From Rhodanobacter sp. DHB23 (GTDB taxonomy: Bacteria; Pseudomonadota; Gammaproteobacteria; Xanthomonadales; Rhodanobacteraceae), in the NCBI RefSeq assembly GCF_014842975.1, contig NZ_JACYXK010000019.1, positions 1-64,000 of the forward strand: a stretch of 64,000 nucleotides of DNA, given 5' to 3'. A program made the position numbers and the translations under genes. The notes under the pieces are model-generated. The model was not told the origin of the DNA. It ran no database searches and saw nothing but the letters and a program-made list of their open reading frames with translations. This document shows positions 5,976 through 14,983 of the stretch, one piece after another (position 1 is the first letter of the stretch; each line of letters begins with the position of its first letter).

Positions 5976-7085
5976 TCAGGCGACGCCCGGCGGAGCCGGG
6001 ATCACATCGTTGCGCAGCGCCTGCTCCAGCGTGGGCGAGCGGTAGTCGGTGCGGCTGGCGTGCCGCCATACCGAGCTGTCCAGCGTCTCGTTGACGCCGC
6101 CGCCGAGCACGCGGTCGTACGGCGGCCGGAACAGTTTGTAGAGGCCGAACATGAACTCGGCGTAGGAGTCGCGCGGCGTGCCGAGCTCGGCGTCGGGCGG
6201 CGGCAGGAAGGTCTCGCTGCAGGCCAGCCCGGCCGCGATCGCCTTGTGCTGCAGCCATGCCAGCGCGAGGTCGGACAGCGGGTCGGACGTGCGGCCGGCA
6301 CCGTCGTGCAGGTAGCTGCCGCCGATGTCGCCGTGCGCGCCCACGAACCAGCGCTGCTCCATGTCGAGCTGTCCGGCCTTCTTGTCGGTGCGGGATTCGC
6401 CGGGGGCCAGCGTGGCCGGGTTGCGCGTCCACTTGGTCGGCGCGAGGTCGGCGCGATGCTCGTCCAGCGCCAGCGCCTGGTAGGCGTGCTTGACGATGTG
6501 GCTGAGCTCGGTGTCGTGGAACTCGTAGCGCGTGCGGGCGAACGGGAACCATGCAGCGGTGTGCGGGATGCCGAGCGCGCCCACGGTGTCCCATGCGCCG
6601 ATGAAATGGATGTCCGTTTCCACCGAGCATGCGGCGCGCCAGGCGATGGCGGCGGCATCGCCAGGCTTGATCGCGCAGTTGCGATAGAACGCGTAGGCCG
6701 CCGCGACGGCAGCGTGGCCGATCCCGCCGTCGCCATCGCGGCGCAGCAGGCCGCATTTGCGGATCATCCCGGCGAGGCTGCGCGCGGTATAGGCGCCGCG
6801 GCTGAAGCCGAACAGCCAGATCTGGTCGCCGGGTTGCCATTGCCGGCACAGCCAGCGATAGCCGTCCTTCACGGTGCCGGCGAAGCCGTAGCCGAACGCG
6901 CCACCCAGCAGATGGGCCAGCCTGGACATCACGCCGACCCCGACGCCGGCGAAATATTCGACCCGTTGCTCGGCACCTGCTGCGTCGCGTGGCGCGATCA
7001 ATCGGCGCAGCCGCTCCACGTTGGTGCACGATTCCGGTTTTTCCCAGGTGCCGTCGAACAGTGCGACCAGCCTGCGCATGCCCAT
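5976..7085 (-). CDS. DUF2235 alpha/beta-hydrolase-like protein
   Basis: 369 aa. An N-terminal LVALFDGTWEKPES and the nucleophile-elbow motif GFSRGAYTARSLAG (about residues 93-106) are hallmarks of the DUF2235 domain, also found in some type VI secretion phospholipase effectors (Tle families). A later WFVGAHGDIGG segment provides the likely catalytic histidine/aspartate region. There is no signal peptide and no secretion gene (vgrG, hcp, PAAR, immunity) nearby, so a housekeeping or stand-alone esterase role is at least as likely. It lies about 50 bp from the fluoride riboswitch on the same strand but upstream of it, so it is not under its control. Confidence 0.75.
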   Translation of the reverse strand: MGMRRLVALFDGTWEKPESCTNVERLRRLIAPRDAAGAEQRVEYFAGVGVGVMSRLAHLLGGAFGYGFAGTVKDGYRWLCRQWQPGDQIWLFGFSRGAYTARSLAGMIRKCGLLRRDGDGGIGHAAVAAAYAFYRNCAIKPGDAAAIAWRAACSVETDIHFIGAWDTVGALGIPHTAAWFPFARTRYEFHDTELSHIVKHAYQALALDEHRADLAPTKWTRNPATLAPGESRTDKKAGQLDMEQRWFVGAHGDIGGSYLHDGAGRTSDPLSDLALAWLQHKAIAAGLACSETFLPPPDAELGTPRDSYAEFMFGLYKLFRPPYDRVLGGGVNETLDSSVWRHASRTDYRSPTLEQALRNDVIPAPPGVA

Positions 7086-7118
7086 TCGTCCTCCGGAGTG
7101 GTGCGGCGGCGTGCCGCG

Positions 7119-8906
7119 TCAAAGCACCGGCGAATCGTCTCCCAGCATCGCCTTGCGCACGATCGCGATGGGCGCGAAACCCTGCTGCATGAAGGCGTCA
7201 TGGAAGCGTTCGAGATTGAAGTCCTTGCCCTGCTTCTTCTCCACGTCGGCGCGCAGCTTGAGGATCTCCAGCTTGCCCAGCGTGTAGTAGAGGTAGGTGG
7301 GGTCGCCGGTGCCGCGCTTGGTTTCCACTTCGCCCACGGCGCGCGACTGGTAGCCTTCCTTGACGAAGAAATCGATGGCCTGGTCCATCGTCATCTGGCC
7401 GGTGTGCAGCTTGATGCCGACGATGAAGCGCGCGTTGCGCAGCAGAGCATCCTGCAACTGGCCGAGGCGCAGCAGCAATTGCTGGCGGCGGTCGTTTGGA
7501 TAGAGGTATTGCGCCAGCCCCTCGTCCAGCATCATCTGTTCGCAGTAGTGCGCCCAGCCTTCCACGTTGGTGTTCGCGCCCAGCAGCTTGCGCACGCGGT
7601 CGTCGAGATGGTGCATCCACAGGAACTGCACGTAATGGCCCGGATAGGCCTCGTGCGTCGCCACGCTGTTGATCACCGGATAGCTGAACTGCGCCATGAA
7701 TTCGTCGGTGTGCTGCTTGTCCCACGACGGATCGGGCAGGGTGACGTTGAGGTAGGCCTCCTTCGCCACCGTCTCGTACGGCCCGGGCGTGTCCATCGAG
7801 GCGAAGGTGGTGGCGCGCATGAAGGGCGGCGTCTCCTCCACGAGGGGCAGCACGTCCGAGGGAATGGTGATGATGTGCTGCTGCCGGATGAAGGCCACCA
7901 GCTTGCCGAGGCTGTCGCGGAATACGGTCAGCAGCTGGTCCGGCGCGGGATGGTCGGCGGCCAGTTCGGCCAGCACCTGCTGCGGTGTCTTGGTGGGGTC
8001 GAGCTCGTGCGCCACCTTGGCGAACTGCTGCTGGTTCGCGCGCATGTTCGCGGTGTCGATGGCAAGCAGTCGATCGAGCGGCAGGGTGACCATCTCGTCG
8101 TACTTCAGCTTGTCGCGGTAGGCCTGCGCGCCGAGGCGGAAGTCGCCGTGCGAGCGCGGCAGCAGGTCGGACTTCAGCCACGCCTGGTAGTCCTGCAGGG
8201 CCTTGATCACCGCGCCATTGCTGGCGGCGAACTGCTGCTTGAGGTCCGCATCGCTGACGTCGGCGAAGGCGGAGGGCACGTCGTGCTGGAAGAAGTCCAC
8301 CAGGCCGGGCAACTGCTCCAGCGCGATCTGCGTGAAGATCCGCGGTGGGTTGTCGAGGTTCTTGCGCGCGTCGGCGAGGGCGGCGGGCATCTGCTTTTCG
8401 CGGGCGATCAGCGCGCGCAGCCGCGTCTCGGGCGAGGCGAACTTGCGTTCCATCAGGGTGAAAGCGCTGCTGGTGATGCCGCTGGAATAGTTGTCGGGAT
8501 TCTTCTGCCACGGCTTGATGGTCTGCAGCGTGAGCAGGGTGCTGCGGATGTTGTTGAGCAGCAGTTCGCGGTCGCCCTGCACGAAGGGGCCGAGCGTCTT
8601 CGGATCGACGGCCGACACGCGCCCTTGCCACTGCTGCAGCGCCTTGATGTTGGCATCCACGCCGGCGCGCGAGTAATCCTCCAGCTTGCCGTCCCACGTA
8701 TGGAAACCGTCGGAGGTGGCGGTGCTGGGGTTGGTGGGGAAGTAGTAGGTGTCGAAGTACTGGTCGGCCAGCTGCGTGAAGGCCTGGTCGGCCGCCGTCG
8801 TCGGTGCCGATGCGGCATTGGCCGGCAAGGGCTGCGCGGCGAAGGCGGTGCTGCCCAGCGGCAGGGCGAGGGCAATGGCGCAGGCGATCCGGCTGAGCGG
8901 TTTCAT
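7119..8906 (-). CDS. DUF885 family exported protein (putative metallo-carboxypeptidase)
   Basis: 595 aa with a signal peptide (MKPLSRIACAIALALPLG...AFA). The mature part matches the DUF885 family: THEAYPGHYVQFLW holds an HE..PGH zinc-site-like motif, with GWAHYCEQMMLDEG downstream and the terminal half containing a second acidic helix pair. Members are periplasmic or secreted and thought to be peptidases of the thermolysin/M32-like clan, but few have known substrates. The start at 8904-8906 is chosen for the signal peptide; a longer frame upstream lacks one. It ends 33 bp from the DUF2235 gene, so the two may be co-transcribed. Confidence 0.8.
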   Translation of the reverse strand: MKPLSRIACAIALALPLGSTAFAAQPLPANAASAPTTAADQAFTQLADQYFDTYYFPTNPSTATSDGFHTWDGKLEDYSRAGVDANIKALQQWQGRVSAVDPKTLGPFVQGDRELLLNNIRSTLLTLQTIKPWQKNPDNYSSGITSSAFTLMERKFASPETRLRALIAREKQMPAALADARKNLDNPPRIFTQIALEQLPGLVDFFQHDVPSAFADVSDADLKQQFAASNGAVIKALQDYQAWLKSDLLPRSHGDFRLGAQAYRDKLKYDEMVTLPLDRLLAIDTANMRANQQQFAKVAHELDPTKTPQQVLAELAADHPAPDQLLTVFRDSLGKLVAFIRQQHIITIPSDVLPLVEETPPFMRATTFASMDTPGPYETVAKEAYLNVTLPDPSWDKQHTDEFMAQFSYPVINSVATHEAYPGHYVQFLWMHHLDDRVRKLLGANTNVEGWAHYCEQMMLDEGLAQYLYPNDRRQQLLLRLGQLQDALLRNARFIVGIKLHTGQMTMDQAIDFFVKEGYQSRAVGEVETKRGTGDPTYLYYTLGKLEILKLRADVEKKQGKDFNLERFHDAFMQQGFAPIAIVRKAMLGDDSPVL

Positions 8907-8987
8907 TGAAGCTTCCCGTGGCGTGGTGGGCCGCATCCGCAGGTGGCGGCACGGCGACACGGGAAGACTAGCGCAGCATGGGGCAGC

Positions 8988-9064
8988 GTAGGAGCGACCC
9001 CTGGGCGCGAATGCCCTGATGCTTCGATCAAAGCCAACAGCATTCGCGCACAGGGTGCTCCTAC
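8988..9064. repeat. palindromic intergenic repeat, family A copy 1
   Basis: GTAGGAGC...GCTCCTAC flank an imperfect palindrome of about 77 bp with inner arms GCGCGAATGC / GCATTCGCGC. Homologous copies lie at 21955-22031 and 26870-26946. The right edge supplies the TAG stop of the neighbouring glycosyltransferase gene (9061-9063). Confidence 0.85.
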
Positions 9065-10140
9065 ATTCGCGCGGCGAGCTCCCGCGCCACCGCTTCGGGC
9101 GCGAGGTCGTAGGCGGCGATCACGTGGTTGCCCGGGCCGTACGGGCCCCATTCGTCGGCGCGCGTGATGGTGAAGATGCCCAGGGTGGGCACGCGCGAGG
9201 CATTGGCGAGGTGCATGATGCCGCAGTCGAGGCTGAGGTAGGCGTCGAGGTTGGCGAGCACGCCGCCGAGCTGGCGCAGGTCGGTGGAGAAGTAGCTGGG
9301 GTAGCGCGAGTCCAGCATGGAGCGGCCGGTCATCGGCACGATCTCCACCAGCCGGCAGTCCGGGCGCAGTTGTTCCAGCGTCGCCAGCAGCGGGTTCCAC
9401 CAGTCCTTGCCGAGCAGCTTGGTGCCGGTGGCGTTGGCGAACACGCCGACCACCTTGCGCTGCGCCGCATCGGCCGGGGCGGTGGCGAGCACGCGGTCGA
9501 GCACGCGCCGGCCCCGTGCGCGTTCGGCCTCGTCGAGGCGGAGGTCGGGCACGGGATAGTCGGCCTCGGTGCCGGCGCCCAGCGCCTTGCGCAGCAGGTA
9601 GACCGGGCGCTGGCCCTTGTTCTGCACGTGTTCGGGCACTTCGACCGCGTGGGTCACGCTGCCGCTCTTCTTGCGGCCGCTGAAACCCAGCGTCCAGGTG
9701 GCGCGCGCCTTCAGCAGCAGCAGGCGGCCGGTCTGCGATTGCGGGTCGACGTCGATCGCCAGGTCGTAGTGCGCCTTGCGCATGCCGCGCAGCCCGCGCA
9801 GCCACTGCACCGGATGGCCAAAGCCATGCGAGGGCAACTGGAACACCTGGTTCACGCGCGCGTAGTGGCCGTACAGCAGCCCGCCCACCTGGCTGCGCGT
9901 GACGATGTCGATCTCGGCGCCGGGCCAGGTGGCCTCCAGTTCCTGGATCAGCGGCGTCAGCAGCAGTGCATTGCCCAGCGTGTGGCTGATGTGGCAGACC
10001 AGGATGCGATGGATGCCGCGGCGCGGCAGCGGCTCGCCGCTGGGCTCGGCGGGCCTGCCGAACAGCAGGCGCATCAGGCCGCGCGCCATGCGGCGGCGCA
10101 GGTGGTCGAGGTCGAAGGAGTCGTGCGTTGATCGCGCCAC
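9061..10140 (-). CDS. family 9 glycosyltransferase (heptosyltransferase-like)
   Basis: 359 aa from the GTG at 10138-10140. An ATG at 10087-10089 would give 342 aa; neither has a strong ribosome binding site, and the longer N-terminus (SFDLDHLRRRM) reads as protein. The protein has the GT9 layout: an N-terminal RILVCHISHTLGNALLLTP nucleotide-fold strand, an IDVDPQSQTGRLLLL motif, a second fold with VVGVFANATGTKLLGKDWW, and a C-terminal acceptor/donor region (LSLDCGIMHLANASRVPTLGIFT). It probably adds ADP-heptose or a related sugar to lipopolysaccharide core at the inner membrane. It stands alone, away from an LPS cluster, so the exact sugar cannot be read from context. Confidence 0.75.
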   Translation of the reverse strand: MARSTHDSFDLDHLRRRMARGLMRLLFGRPAEPSGEPLPRRGIHRILVCHISHTLGNALLLTPLIQELEATWPGAEIDIVTRSQVGGLLYGHYARVNQVFQLPSHGFGHPVQWLRGLRGMRKAHYDLAIDVDPQSQTGRLLLLKARATWTLGFSGRKKSGSVTHAVEVPEHVQNKGQRPVYLLRKALGAGTEADYPVPDLRLDEAERARGRRVLDRVLATAPADAAQRKVVGVFANATGTKLLGKDWWNPLLATLEQLRPDCRLVEIVPMTGRSMLDSRYPSYFSTDLRQLGGVLANLDAYLSLDCGIMHLANASRVPTLGIFTITRADEWGPYGPGNHVIAAYDLAPEAVARELAARM

Positions 10141-10259
10141 GGTGGGCCTGCAGGTGGAGGGGATGGAATCAGTCGGCAGCGCGCATCGTAGCGTCAGCGC
10201 GCCCGTCCATGATCGCCAGGCTGACGGCCGCGCGACGACACGGGGTGTCTGGGGATCAT

Positions 10260-10736
10260 CTATGGCTTGCCGTCGGGCGTGAGCAACCCGCGCTCGAGCA
10301 GCCAGCGTCGTGCGTTCTCCGCGTCCTGTTCGAACCAGGCGCGGGTGGAGCCCAGCCGGAAGCTGTAGCCCCAGGCGTCCATGTCCGCCATCAGGCGGGC
10401 GCCTCCCACGTCGGGCAGTTCGTCGGCCAGCACGATCTGCAGGTAGCAGGTGGCGTCCTCCTCCTCGATGGAGTCGGTGGCGTCGGTGTGCACGGCGGCG
10501 CGCCGCTGCGGCGGCAGCACGATCAGGTGGCAGGCCTCGTGCAGCAGCGAGTGCACCGGCGTGTCGCCGCGCGCGTACACGGCGTGGCCGATGATGCCGG
10601 CCTCCTCGTCGCCCCAGTAGCTGCCGGGAATCGGCATGCCGTCGGCCACGCTCTGCAGGGCGAGGCCGTGGCGGGCGAGCAGGGATTCGACGGCGGTGGC
10701 GTCGATGTCGGCGAGGCGTAATACGGAATTGGACAT
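10260..10736 (-). CDS. small protein with HEXXH zinc-protease-like motif
   Basis: 158 aa, ATG start. Contains SLLHEACHLIVLPP (HEXXH, about residues 68-72), followed by an acidic helix (DATDSIEEEDATCYLQ) that could supply the third ligand. The N-terminal half (SYWGDEEAGIIGHAVYARGD) and C-terminus (WFEQDAENARRWLLERGL) have no signal or membrane segment, so it is cytoplasmic. The spacing of the motif suits a minimal gluzincin-type metallopeptidase, but I know no characterised member. It sits between the glycosyltransferase gene and minE, separated from minE by an inverted pair of family B repeats. Confidence 0.55.
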   Translation of the reverse strand: MSNSVLRLADIDATAVESLLARHGLALQSVADGMPIPGSYWGDEEAGIIGHAVYARGDTPVHSLLHEACHLIVLPPQRRAAVHTDATDSIEEEDATCYLQIVLADELPDVGGARLMADMDAWGYSFRLGSTRAWFEQDAENARRWLLERGLLTPDGKP

Positions 10737-10738
10737 GG

Positions 10739-10905
10739 CGCCCCCGCTCCCCTTCGGGGAGAGGGTTGGGGTGAGGGGTCGATGGCGGGAAGGCGGATCC
10801 TTGGATGCCTTGGAAGGCAAAACACGTTCGGCGCGACAACCGCCGGGGCGGGGCCGGCGAGGCCCCTCACCCCGGCCCTCTCCCCGCGGGGAGAGGTGGG
10901 GGAAG
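10739..10905. repeat. REPIN-like inverted pair, family B
   Basis: The left element is at 10739-10781: hairpin CTCCCCTTCGGGGAGAG followed by GGTTGGGGTGAGGGG. The right element, in opposite orientation, is at 10862-10905: CCCCTCACCCCGGCC then hairpin CTCTCCCCGCGGGGAGAG. About 80 bp lie between them. Similar pairs occur at 29028-29135 and 59952-60096. It lies downstream of minE and upstream of the HEXXH gene. Confidence 0.75.
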
Positions 10906-10909
10906 CCTC

Positions 10910-11185
10910 TCAAGCCGCGGGCGTGGACGCGGCCTTGCCTTCGGGCAGCGCCACCGAGAGCTCCAGCACCTCGTGCCCGCCGTCGCGCTCGACGTTGATG
11001 TTGATCGCGTCGATGTCGACGTTCACGTATTTCTTGATGACTTCAAGCAGCTCGTTGCGCATGCGTGCCAGGTAGTCGGGGCTGCCGCGGGTGGAGCGCT
11101 CCTGCGCCACGATGATGCGCAGGCGCTCCTTGGCGACGCCGGCGGTGGGTTCGGGCTTGCGTTTCAGGAAGTCGAGAATGCCCAT
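10910..11185 (-). CDS. minE: cell division topological specificity factor MinE
   Basis: 91 aa, the usual MinE length. The N-terminal amphipathic segment ([14 protein letters not shown]) is the membrane-targeting sequence. Residues around 19-40 ([19 protein letters not shown]) form the MinD-interacting region, and the C-terminal half (KKYVNVD...[19 protein letters not shown]) is the topological specificity dimer domain. It activates MinD ATPase and drives pole-to-pole oscillation that keeps division at midcell. Only four bases separate it from minD. Confidence 0.97.
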   Translation of the reverse strand: MGILDFLKRKPEPTAGVAKERLRIIVAQERSTRGSPDYLARMRNELLEVIKKYVNVDIDAININVERDGGHEVLELSVALPEGKAASTPAA

Positions 11186-11189
11186 CGGC

Positions 11190-12008
11190 TCAGCCTCCGA
11201 ATACGCGCTGCAGGAAGCCCTTCTTCGGCACTTCGAGGAAGCGCAGGGCTCGCTCCTCGCCGAGGATGCGGGCCACGGTGTCGTGGTAGGCGTGGCCCGC
11301 GTTGGAGGCTTCGTCGAGGATCACCGGCACGCCCGAGTTGGAGGCGGCCAGCACCTGTTCCGATTCCGGGATCACGCCCACCACGGTGATGCCGAGGATC
11401 TCCTCGACGTCCTTCACGCTGAGCATGTCGCCGCTGGCCACGCGCGCCGGGTTGTAGCGGGTCAGCAGCAGGTGCTGCTTGACGGTGGTGCCGTCGGCGC
11501 GTTCGGCGTGCCGCGTCTTGCTGGCGAGCAGGCCGAGGATGCGGTCGGAGTCGCGCACCGAGGACACCTCGGGGTTCACCACCACCACCGCCATGTCGGC
11601 GAAGTACATCGCCAGGTGCGCGCCCTTCTCGATGCCGGCGGGCGAGTCGCAGACGATGTAGTCGAAGCCGTCCTCGGACAGGCCGTCTAGCACTTTCTCC
11701 ACGCCCTCCTGGGTCAGCGCGTCCTTGTCGCGGGTCTGGCTGGCGGCCAGCACGAACAGGTTCTCGTGGCGCTTGTCCTTGATCAGCGCCTGCTTCAGCG
11801 TGGCCTCGCCGTGCACGACGTTGACGAAGTCGTACACCACGCGGCGCTCGCAGCCCATGATGAGGTCGAGGTTGCGCAGGCCGACGTCGAAGTCGATCAC
11901 CGCGACCTTCTTGCCGGCCATCGCGAGGCCGGTGGCGAGCGAGGCGCTGGTCGTGGTCTTGCCGACGCCGCCCTTGCCCGAAGTGACAACTATGATTTCT
12001 GCGGTCAA
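11190..12008 (-). CDS. minD: septum site-determining ATPase MinD
   Basis: 272 aa. Deviant Walker A motif GKGGVGKTT near residue 11, [13 protein letters not shown] (Walker A'), [12 protein letters not shown] (Walker B), and a C-terminal amphipathic membrane-targeting helix (GFLQRVFGG). ATP-bound dimers bind the membrane and recruit MinC. The start is TTG at 12006-12008, chosen because GGGAG lies eight bases upstream and the second residues ([13 protein letters not shown]) align with MinD N-termini. No ATG is available before the Walker motif. Confidence 0.95.
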   Translation of the reverse strand: MTAEIIVVTSGKGGVGKTTTSASLATGLAMAGKKVAVIDFDVGLRNLDLIMGCERRVVYDFVNVVHGEATLKQALIKDKRHENLFVLAASQTRDKDALTQEGVEKVLDGLSEDGFDYIVCDSPAGIEKGAHLAMYFADMAVVVVNPEVSSVRDSDRILGLLASKTRHAERADGTTVKQHLLLTRYNPARVASGDMLSVKDVEEILGITVVGVIPESEQVLAASNSGVPVILDEASNAGHAYHDTVARILGEERALRFLEVPKKGFLQRVFGG

Positions 12009-12067
12009 GGAACCATCTCCCGGTTGCGTTTGTTTATTGTCGTTGTGGTTGTTGCGTTCGCGGCCGG

Positions 12068-12835
12068 TCAGAGCCTGGCCAGCAGCAGTTTTTCGCCTTC
12101 CAGCCAGCATCGCACGGACTGGCCTTCGAGGTCCTTGGGAATCTGTTCGAACACGCGGTAGTGGCCGGCGATGGCCACCAGCTCGGCGCGGAAGTCGTGC
12201 ACGAAGATGCGCGCGTCGGCGTCGCCCTGCGCGCCGGCCATGGCGCGGCCGCGCAGGCTGCCGTAGATGTGGATGTCGCCGTCGGCGATCACCTCGGCGG
12301 CGTTGGCGACGGCGCCGGTGACCACCAGGTCGCGGTCGCGTGCGTAGACCTGCTGGCCGGAACGCACGGTGCCGTCGTGGTGCAGCGTGCCCGCCGTCCG
12401 CCCGGCGGCGGGTTCGGCGGGCGCCGCTTCACGCACCGCTTCGTGTGCCGGTGCCGGTGCGGGCGCCGCTGCCGGCGCCGGGGCGCCGTCGGCCGGTTCG
12501 TAGGCGGCGCGGAACTTGGCGATCAGCGGCAGGCCCATGCGCCTGGCCAGCGCCTCGGTCTCGCTGGTGCCGTAGGCCAGCCCCACCGGCAGCATGCCGG
12601 CGCTGCGCACGGCCTCCAGCAGCGCGTCGACGGTGCCGTCGTCGGGCAGCTTCAGCAGCGGGCTGAGGTCCAGCACCACGGCGGCGCGGGCGAACAGCTG
12701 CGGTGCGGTGCGCACGCGGCGCTCCAGTTCCTCGCAGAGTGCGGCGGCGTCCACGCGCTTGATGCGCACGTTGGCGATGCCGACCTGGCCGAAGCGCAGG
12801 TCGCAGGCGTCGGCGGTATCCATTCTTGCATTCAC
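12068..12835 (-). CDS. minC: septum site-determining protein MinC
   Basis: 255 aa from a GTG that overlaps the stop of the upstream GNAT gene (GTGA) and has GGGGA nine bases upstream. An ATG four codons later is the alternative. The N-terminal FtsZ-inhibiting domain (about 1-115) is followed by an Ala/Pro-rich linker (residues about 120-160). The C-terminal beta-helix MinD-binding domain carries VRSGQQVYARDRDLVVTGAV and ADGDIHIYGSLRGRAMAG. It blocks Z-ring assembly away from midcell. First of the three min genes. Confidence 0.95.
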   Translation of the reverse strand: MNARMDTADACDLRFGQVGIANVRIKRVDAAALCEELERRVRTAPQLFARAAVVLDLSPLLKLPDDGTVDALLEAVRSAGMLPVGLAYGTSETEALARRMGLPLIAKFRAAYEPADGAPAPAAAPAPAPAHEAVREAAPAEPAAGRTAGTLHHDGTVRSGQQVYARDRDLVVTGAVANAAEVIADGDIHIYGSLRGRAMAGAQGDADARIFVHDFRAELVAIAGHYRVFEQIPKDLEGQSVRCWLEGEKLLLARL

Positions 12836-13449
12836 TGGTGGCGTTCCCCGGCGATGCGGCGCGGGCTGGGTGTCGGGGTGGGGCGCAGGCGTTCGGCCAG
12901 CCAGGGCACGTCGGGCAGGCCGCCGTGCGCCAGCCAGGTCTCGCGCACGTAGGCGTAGCTGGGCAGGTCCTTGGCGAGCAGGCTCACCTGGCGGCCCTTC
13001 GGCCCCATGCGTTGCTGGCCGACTTCCTGGAAGCCGTAGGTGCCGTGGAACAGCACGATCACGTCGTCGCGCGGTTCCAGGAACACCTCGCAGGTGAGCT
13101 TCGGCACGCGCACTTCGGCATAGCTGGTGACGTCGCAGTAGAAGATGCGCCCCAGTCCGTGGCGGCGGTAGGCGTTGGCGATCACGATGCGGTCGATGTA
13201 CAGGAACGACGGGTAGCGTCCGCTGAACCAGCGGTAGTTCGGGCTCTGGTAGTCGCCGCCTTCGCGCAGCCCGATCAGGAAGCCGGCGAGGTGGCCATCG
13301 ATCTCGGCCACGCGGAAGTAGTCGGCGCGCTCGAAGAAGTAGCGCAGCTGCACGGCGTCGAGGGCGATGATGGATTGACCGCCGGCGTTGTTGAGGGCCA
13401 GCACGGCGTCCAGGTCGTGCTCGCTGACGTCGCGGATGGCGAGGGCCAT
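12832..13449 (-). CDS. GNAT family N-acetyltransferase
   Basis: 205 aa. The fold is recognisable from MALAIRDVSEHDLDAVLALN at the N-terminus, YFRVAEIDGHLAGFLIG, then the acetyl-CoA motif A VIANAYRRHGLGRIFYCDV (Q/R-x-x-G-x-G/A-like) and a C-terminal FHGTYGFQEVGQQRM. The substrate is unknown. The ATG at 13447-13449 has GGAG six bases upstream. The gene overlaps minC by four bases, so it is the first gene of a gnat-minC-minD-minE operon, a context I have not seen explained. Confidence 0.8.
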   Translation of the reverse strand: MALAIRDVSEHDLDAVLALNNAGGQSIIALDAVQLRYFFERADYFRVAEIDGHLAGFLIGLREGGDYQSPNYRWFSGRYPSFLYIDRIVIANAYRRHGLGRIFYCDVTSYAEVRVPKLTCEVFLEPRDDVIVLFHGTYGFQEVGQQRMGPKGRQVSLLAKDLPSYAYVRETWLAHGGLPDVPWLAERLRPTPTPSPRRIAGERHQ

Positions 13450-13633
13450 TCGTTGCTCCGCAGGAATGAGGATGGGCCAGGGCCAGTTGGCCTCGCGGCA
13501 AGTGCGCATTATGGCATGCACCCGCCGGGGGCACACCCCGCGCCGCCACATGTAAAGGTGTCGTAAAGCCGTACCGGGCCATTCGTCATGGATGACTTCC
13601 CGCGCATTGCGCGCGCCCGGCGCGTGCCCAATC

Positions 13634-14863
13634 ATGCGCGGCATGCCCCAGGTCAATTTCAGCCACATCCGGCTGCTGCGCTATGCCGGTTTGTTCACCT
13701 ACCTGTGCGTGGGTGCGCCGTTGCTCACGCCGTGGGCGACCGATCGCCTGAACCTGCTGCATCGTTCCGATCTCGCCTTGCTGCTGTGGTCGGTCTGCTA
13801 CCTGGTGTTCGGCGTGCTGTACTGGGCGGTGACCTACGACCTCGGTTCGCGGCGCCACCTCGGCCTGCGCCTGCTCGGCCTGATGCTGATGACGCTGGCG
13901 TCGCTGGCGATCGGCTGGTACAGCCACAGCGGCCTCACCGCGATGTTCCTGGCGGTGATGGCGATGGTGCTGCCGTGGCTGCTGCCGTTCTGGCTCGGCG
14001 TGCTGTGCATGGTGCTGCAGAACGCCTGCCTGGTGGCGGTGTTCACGCGCTTCCCGGAATACCCCACGCTGGCGTTGGCCTTCCTGCAGACCATCATCTA
14101 CCTGGGCATCTGCGCGCTGGCCTTCGTCGTGTCGATGGTGGCCAGCCGGCAGACCGACGAACGCGAGGCGCTGCGCCGGCTCAACTCCGAGCTGCGCGCC
14201 ACCCGCGCGCTGCTGGCCGAGTCCAGCCGGCTGGCCGAGCGCATGCGCATCGCGCGCGAGCTGCACGACCTGATCGGTCACCACCTCACCGCGCTGAGCC
14301 TGAACCTGGAAGTGGCCAGCCACGTCTGCGATGCCGCCGCCGTCGACCACGTGCGCAAGGCGCAGGCCACCGCCAAGCACCTGCTGGCCGACGTGCGCGA
14401 GGCGGTGAGCGAGCTGCGCCAGGACGACGCCATCGACCTCACCCAGGCCCTGCGCAGCCTCACCGAAGGCGTGCCGGGGCTGGACGTGCAGGTGTCGATG
14501 CCGCCGCGCTTCAGCGTGGAGGATCCGCGCCGCGCGCAGGTGCTGCTGCGTTGCGCGCAGGAAATCATCACCAATGCCGCCAGGCATTCCGGCGCGCGCA
14601 ACCTGTGGCTGACCTTCGCTTATGCCGGCCCCAGCCTGCTGGGCCTGCATGCGCGCGACGACGGCCGCGGCGCCGCCCGGCCGGCGGCGGGCAACGGCCT
14701 CTCCGGCATGCGCGAGCGGCTGGCCGAGTTCGGCGGCAGCCTGGTGCTGGAAACCGCGCCGGGCGAGGGCTTCGCGCTCACCGTGCGACTGCCGCTGGGC
14801 GAGCAGCCGGAACTGGCCCACGCACCGTCGCGCGGCGTGCCGCCTGCCCTGAGTGTGCCGTGA
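13634..14863 (+). CDS. NarL-family sensor histidine kinase (DesK-like)
   Basis: 409 aa. Five to six N-terminal membrane helices (about residues 15-165) with little periplasmic loop suggest sensing of a membrane or redox state. A short coiled-coil linker follows. The HisKA_3 dimerisation box is RIARELHDLIGHHLTALSLN with phosphoacceptor His about residue 211, then the ATPase domain with the N box (EIITNAARHS) and G box (GNGLSGMRERLAEFGGSL). The ATG at 13634 is used; one three codons later is equally possible, since neither has a clear ribosome binding site. Its partner regulator is encoded 120 bp downstream. It is divergent from the gnat-min operon. Confidence 0.88.
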   Translation: MRGMPQVNFSHIRLLRYAGLFTYLCVGAPLLTPWATDRLNLLHRSDLALLLWSVCYLVFGVLYWAVTYDLGSRRHLGLRLLGLMLMTLASLAIGWYSHSGLTAMFLAVMAMVLPWLLPFWLGVLCMVLQNACLVAVFTRFPEYPTLALAFLQTIIYLGICALAFVVSMVASRQTDEREALRRLNSELRATRALLAESSRLAERMRIARELHDLIGHHLTALSLNLEVASHVCDAAAVDHVRKAQATAKHLLADVREAVSELRQDDAIDLTQALRSLTEGVPGLDVQVSMPPRFSVEDPRRAQVLLRCAQEIITNAARHSGARNLWLTFAYAGPSLLGLHARDDGRGAARPAAGNGLSGMRERLAEFGGSLVLETAPGEGFALTVRLPLGEQPELAHAPSRGVPPALSVP

Positions 14864-14983
14864 TGCCCACCCCCGATCGCGCCGCACGGTTTCCGCATGC
14901 CAGAATGTTCCGGTTCGGACACCGCCCTGCTCCCTTCGTCATCCACCGCCGCGTCGGCACGACGACCGTTTCGAGGATCCGCG

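Noticed and set aside
5976-7085. DUF2235 protein as a type VI secretion effector
   Set aside because: No vgrG, PAAR, hcp or immunity-like gene flanks it, so only the domain is called.
5625-8909. 1094-codon plus-strand open frame
   Set aside because: Antisense shadow of the DUF2235 and DUF885 genes; Val/Ala/Arg-rich composition with no domains. GC-rich DNA leaves such frames open.
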